From assembly GCA_947381255.1 (NCBI GenBank), contig CANCUC010000037.1:1-7370 (forward strand): DNA of 7,370 bases, written 5' to 3'. Of the stretch, positions 6,209-7,370 are shown piece after piece. A program made the translations under genes and the position numbers. Each line of letters starts with the position of its first letter. Positions within the stretch are counted from its first letter, which is position 1. The notes beneath the pieces are model-generated. The model was not told where the DNA came from and did no database searches. It saw nothing but the letters and a program-made list of their open reading frames with translations. Source of the DNA: Actinomycetota bacterium (GTDB taxonomy: Bacteria; Actinomycetota; Actinomycetes; Nanopelagicales; Nanopelagicaceae).

Positions 6209-7370
6209 GTTACTTCCTTTAACTTATCGGCGTTTGTAAGACGATCTGGCACTTCTATCACCACAAATTTCAGCCCTTGAGATGGGTGGATGATCGAGTG
6301 GATGAGATCAGAAGCGCTCTTCACTCTCGTTACTACTCCCCCAAATCCGGCAATGACACGCTCTAAATCGAGATGATGAGGTGTGCCGAATATCTTTTCA
6401 AAGCCCTCAACTTTCGCCTGAGGCAGAGTGCTAAAAATCCCGCCACCATCGTTATCGATAACGAAGATAGTGAGATCTGCGCTCGTCGGGTTGGCTAGCG
6501 CGGAGATATCGTGCAGAAAAGTAACATCGCCTAATATCGCGAAGGTGCGTTGATAGCGCTCTGCTATTCCAAATGCGGTAGAGATATTTCCATCGATGCC
6601 CGCTAAACCACGATTCGCAAAGGTATGAACTCCGGTGCGCGGAGCGGCGAATGCTTCCACATCTCGAATTGGCCTACTACTTCCGATAAAGAGGGCGGAA
6701 TCGTCGGGGAGGTTTTTAGCGATTGTCGAAATCGCTAACTGCTCTGACCACTCAAGAGAGACCTTCCTTTGAGCCACTTCTGAGAGATGACTCCACTTCA
6801 TCAACCAATCAGAATCCGGAGAAGCGATGACTTCGGGAAGTGAGGTGAGAATCTGCGATGCTTCACGCTTTATATCAATTCTTTCAGTACGAGGATCAAT
6901 CACAATCACATCTGAACATTCGGAAATCAAAGCGTTGATGCTTCTAGAAAGCGTCGTTCGACCAATAACAATTATCTGTTCTGGCTTAAAGGTGGATCGA
7001 AGTTCGGGATCGCTAAAAAAGAGTGAGGCGTGTGAGATGGCTTGCGGAAAAGAGAGTGGATCCTCGGCAATCAGTGGCCACGAGAGATCTCGTGCCAACT
7101 TCGATATTGAGCCGACTTCAAATCCAGCTCTATCGTGACCAACGATGAGAAGGCCATGAGGCTTAACTTCTATGGAAACTGCTTCTCGAGCGGAGTTTCG
7201 ATTCTTTGGATGTGGAGCAAGACCCGATAACCAATTACCCTCATCTGCGGGCAAGAGCGGTTCATCAAATTGCACATTGAAATGCACTGGACCTTCACGC
7301 AAATGATCGCTAACCACTATCGCACTTGCAATATCGACGGTATCTAATGGAGCGAGTAATCCATCTTGTA
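6163..7370 (-). CDS. menD: MenD (SEPHCHC synthase), C-terminal part, 5' end beyond window
   Basis: Thiamine-diphosphate enzyme that joins 2-oxoglutarate, after decarboxylation, to isochorismate to give SEPHCHC, the step after MenF. About 401 C-terminal residues are present; the family is usually about 550-580, so the N-terminal ThDP (PYR) domain start is outside. The frame stays open to position 7370, and the GTG at 7317 is an internal Val in VVSDHLREGPVHFNV, the conserved end of the first domain, so it is not a start. Other landmarks in order are GSSRPIRDV, the substrate-binding S/R region (about 6664-6690); NRGLAGIDG with the substrate arginine (about 6592-6618); GDVTFLHD, beginning the ThDP-Mg motif (about 6508-6531); and NDGGGIFSTLP (about 6421-6453), whose Ile, Phe and Leu match the substrate-contact residues of E. 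coli MenD. The nonconserved tail SLVSALRMGSNLA overlaps the menF end by 46 bp. Confidence 0.94.
   Translation of the reverse strand, partial: QDGLLAPLDTVDIASAIVVSDHLREGPVHFNVQFDEPLLPADEGNWLSGLAPHPKNRNSAREAVSIEVKPHGLLIVGHDRAGFEVGSISKLARDLSWPLIAEDPLSFPQAISHASLFFSDPELRSTFKPEQIIVIGRTTLSRSINALISECSDVIVIDPRTERIDIKREASQILTSLPEVIASPDSDWLMKWSHLSEVAQRKVSLEWSEQLAISTIAKNLPDDSALFIGSSRPIRDVEAFAAPRTGVHTFANRGLAGIDGNISTAFGIAERYQRTFAILGDVTFLHDISALANPTSADLTIFVIDNDGGGIFSTLPQAKVEGFEKIFGTPHHLDLERVIAGFGGVVTRVKSASDLIHSIIHPSQGLKFVVIEVPDRLTNADKLKEVTQSLVSALRMGSNLA

Noticed and set aside
6194..6240. CTTACAA / TTGTAAG inverted repeat near the menF-menD junction
   Set aside because: Seven bases with a 33-base loop inside coding sequence; too weak and too widely spaced to distinguish from chance.
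6827..7138. 103-codon open frame antisense to menD
   Set aside because: No domain or ribosome site, and menD on the other strand is clearly coding throughout.
1..7370. Mobile element, CRISPR array, tRNA or defence system
   Set aside because: No transposase, integrase, repeat-spacer pattern, cloverleaf or accessory gene seen; all genes are recognisable core metabolism or transport.

Overview
The window looks like ordinary chromosomal housekeeping DNA from a small-genome, moderate-GC actinobacterium. By eye its GC is a little under 50%. The MenG, polyprenyl diphosphate synthase and MenD sequences have actinobacterial features, for example the MenG motif YDIMNDLLSLGQ and the adjacency of MenG and a long-chain prenyl synthase. 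Tight packing, several overlapping gene ends and moderate GC recall streamlined freshwater actinobacteria (acI / Nanopelagicales type). That placement is an inference from style, not from a marker gene.

Layout: a rightward run (1-2646) holds the 3' part of an NCS1-family nucleobase permease, yajQ, whose start codon lies inside the permease's end, and a RarD-type EamA transporter. It meets tail-to-tail, with a 42-bp overlap, a leftward pair (2605-4296): a long-chain polyprenyl diphosphate synthase downstream of menG. A short divergent intergenic region (4297-4380) separates menG from a second rightward pair (4381-6208): bioY, the biotin-binding S component of an ECF transporter, and menF. menF then meets, with a 46-bp tail-to-tail overlap, the leftward menD, which runs off the right edge.

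The functional theme of the right two thirds is menaquinone (vitamin K2). MenF converts chorismate to isochorismate and MenD makes SEPHCHC from it. The polyprenyl synthase supplies the isoprenoid side chain and MenG methylates demethylmenaquinone in the last step. menB, menC, menE, menH and menA are not in the window. The left third is membrane transport plus the nucleotide-binding protein YajQ. The biotin importer component sits among the quinone genes without its ECF partners.

Every stretch is accounted for by a recognisable gene or a short gap; no gene-free stretch exceeds about 85 bases. I found no mobile element, CRISPR array, RNA gene or clearly novel system. The items most worth a second look are regulatory: a perfect 8-bp inverted repeat across the bioY end that overlaps a candidate menF promoter, possible leaderless starts for menF and menG, and the two antisense 3' overlaps.
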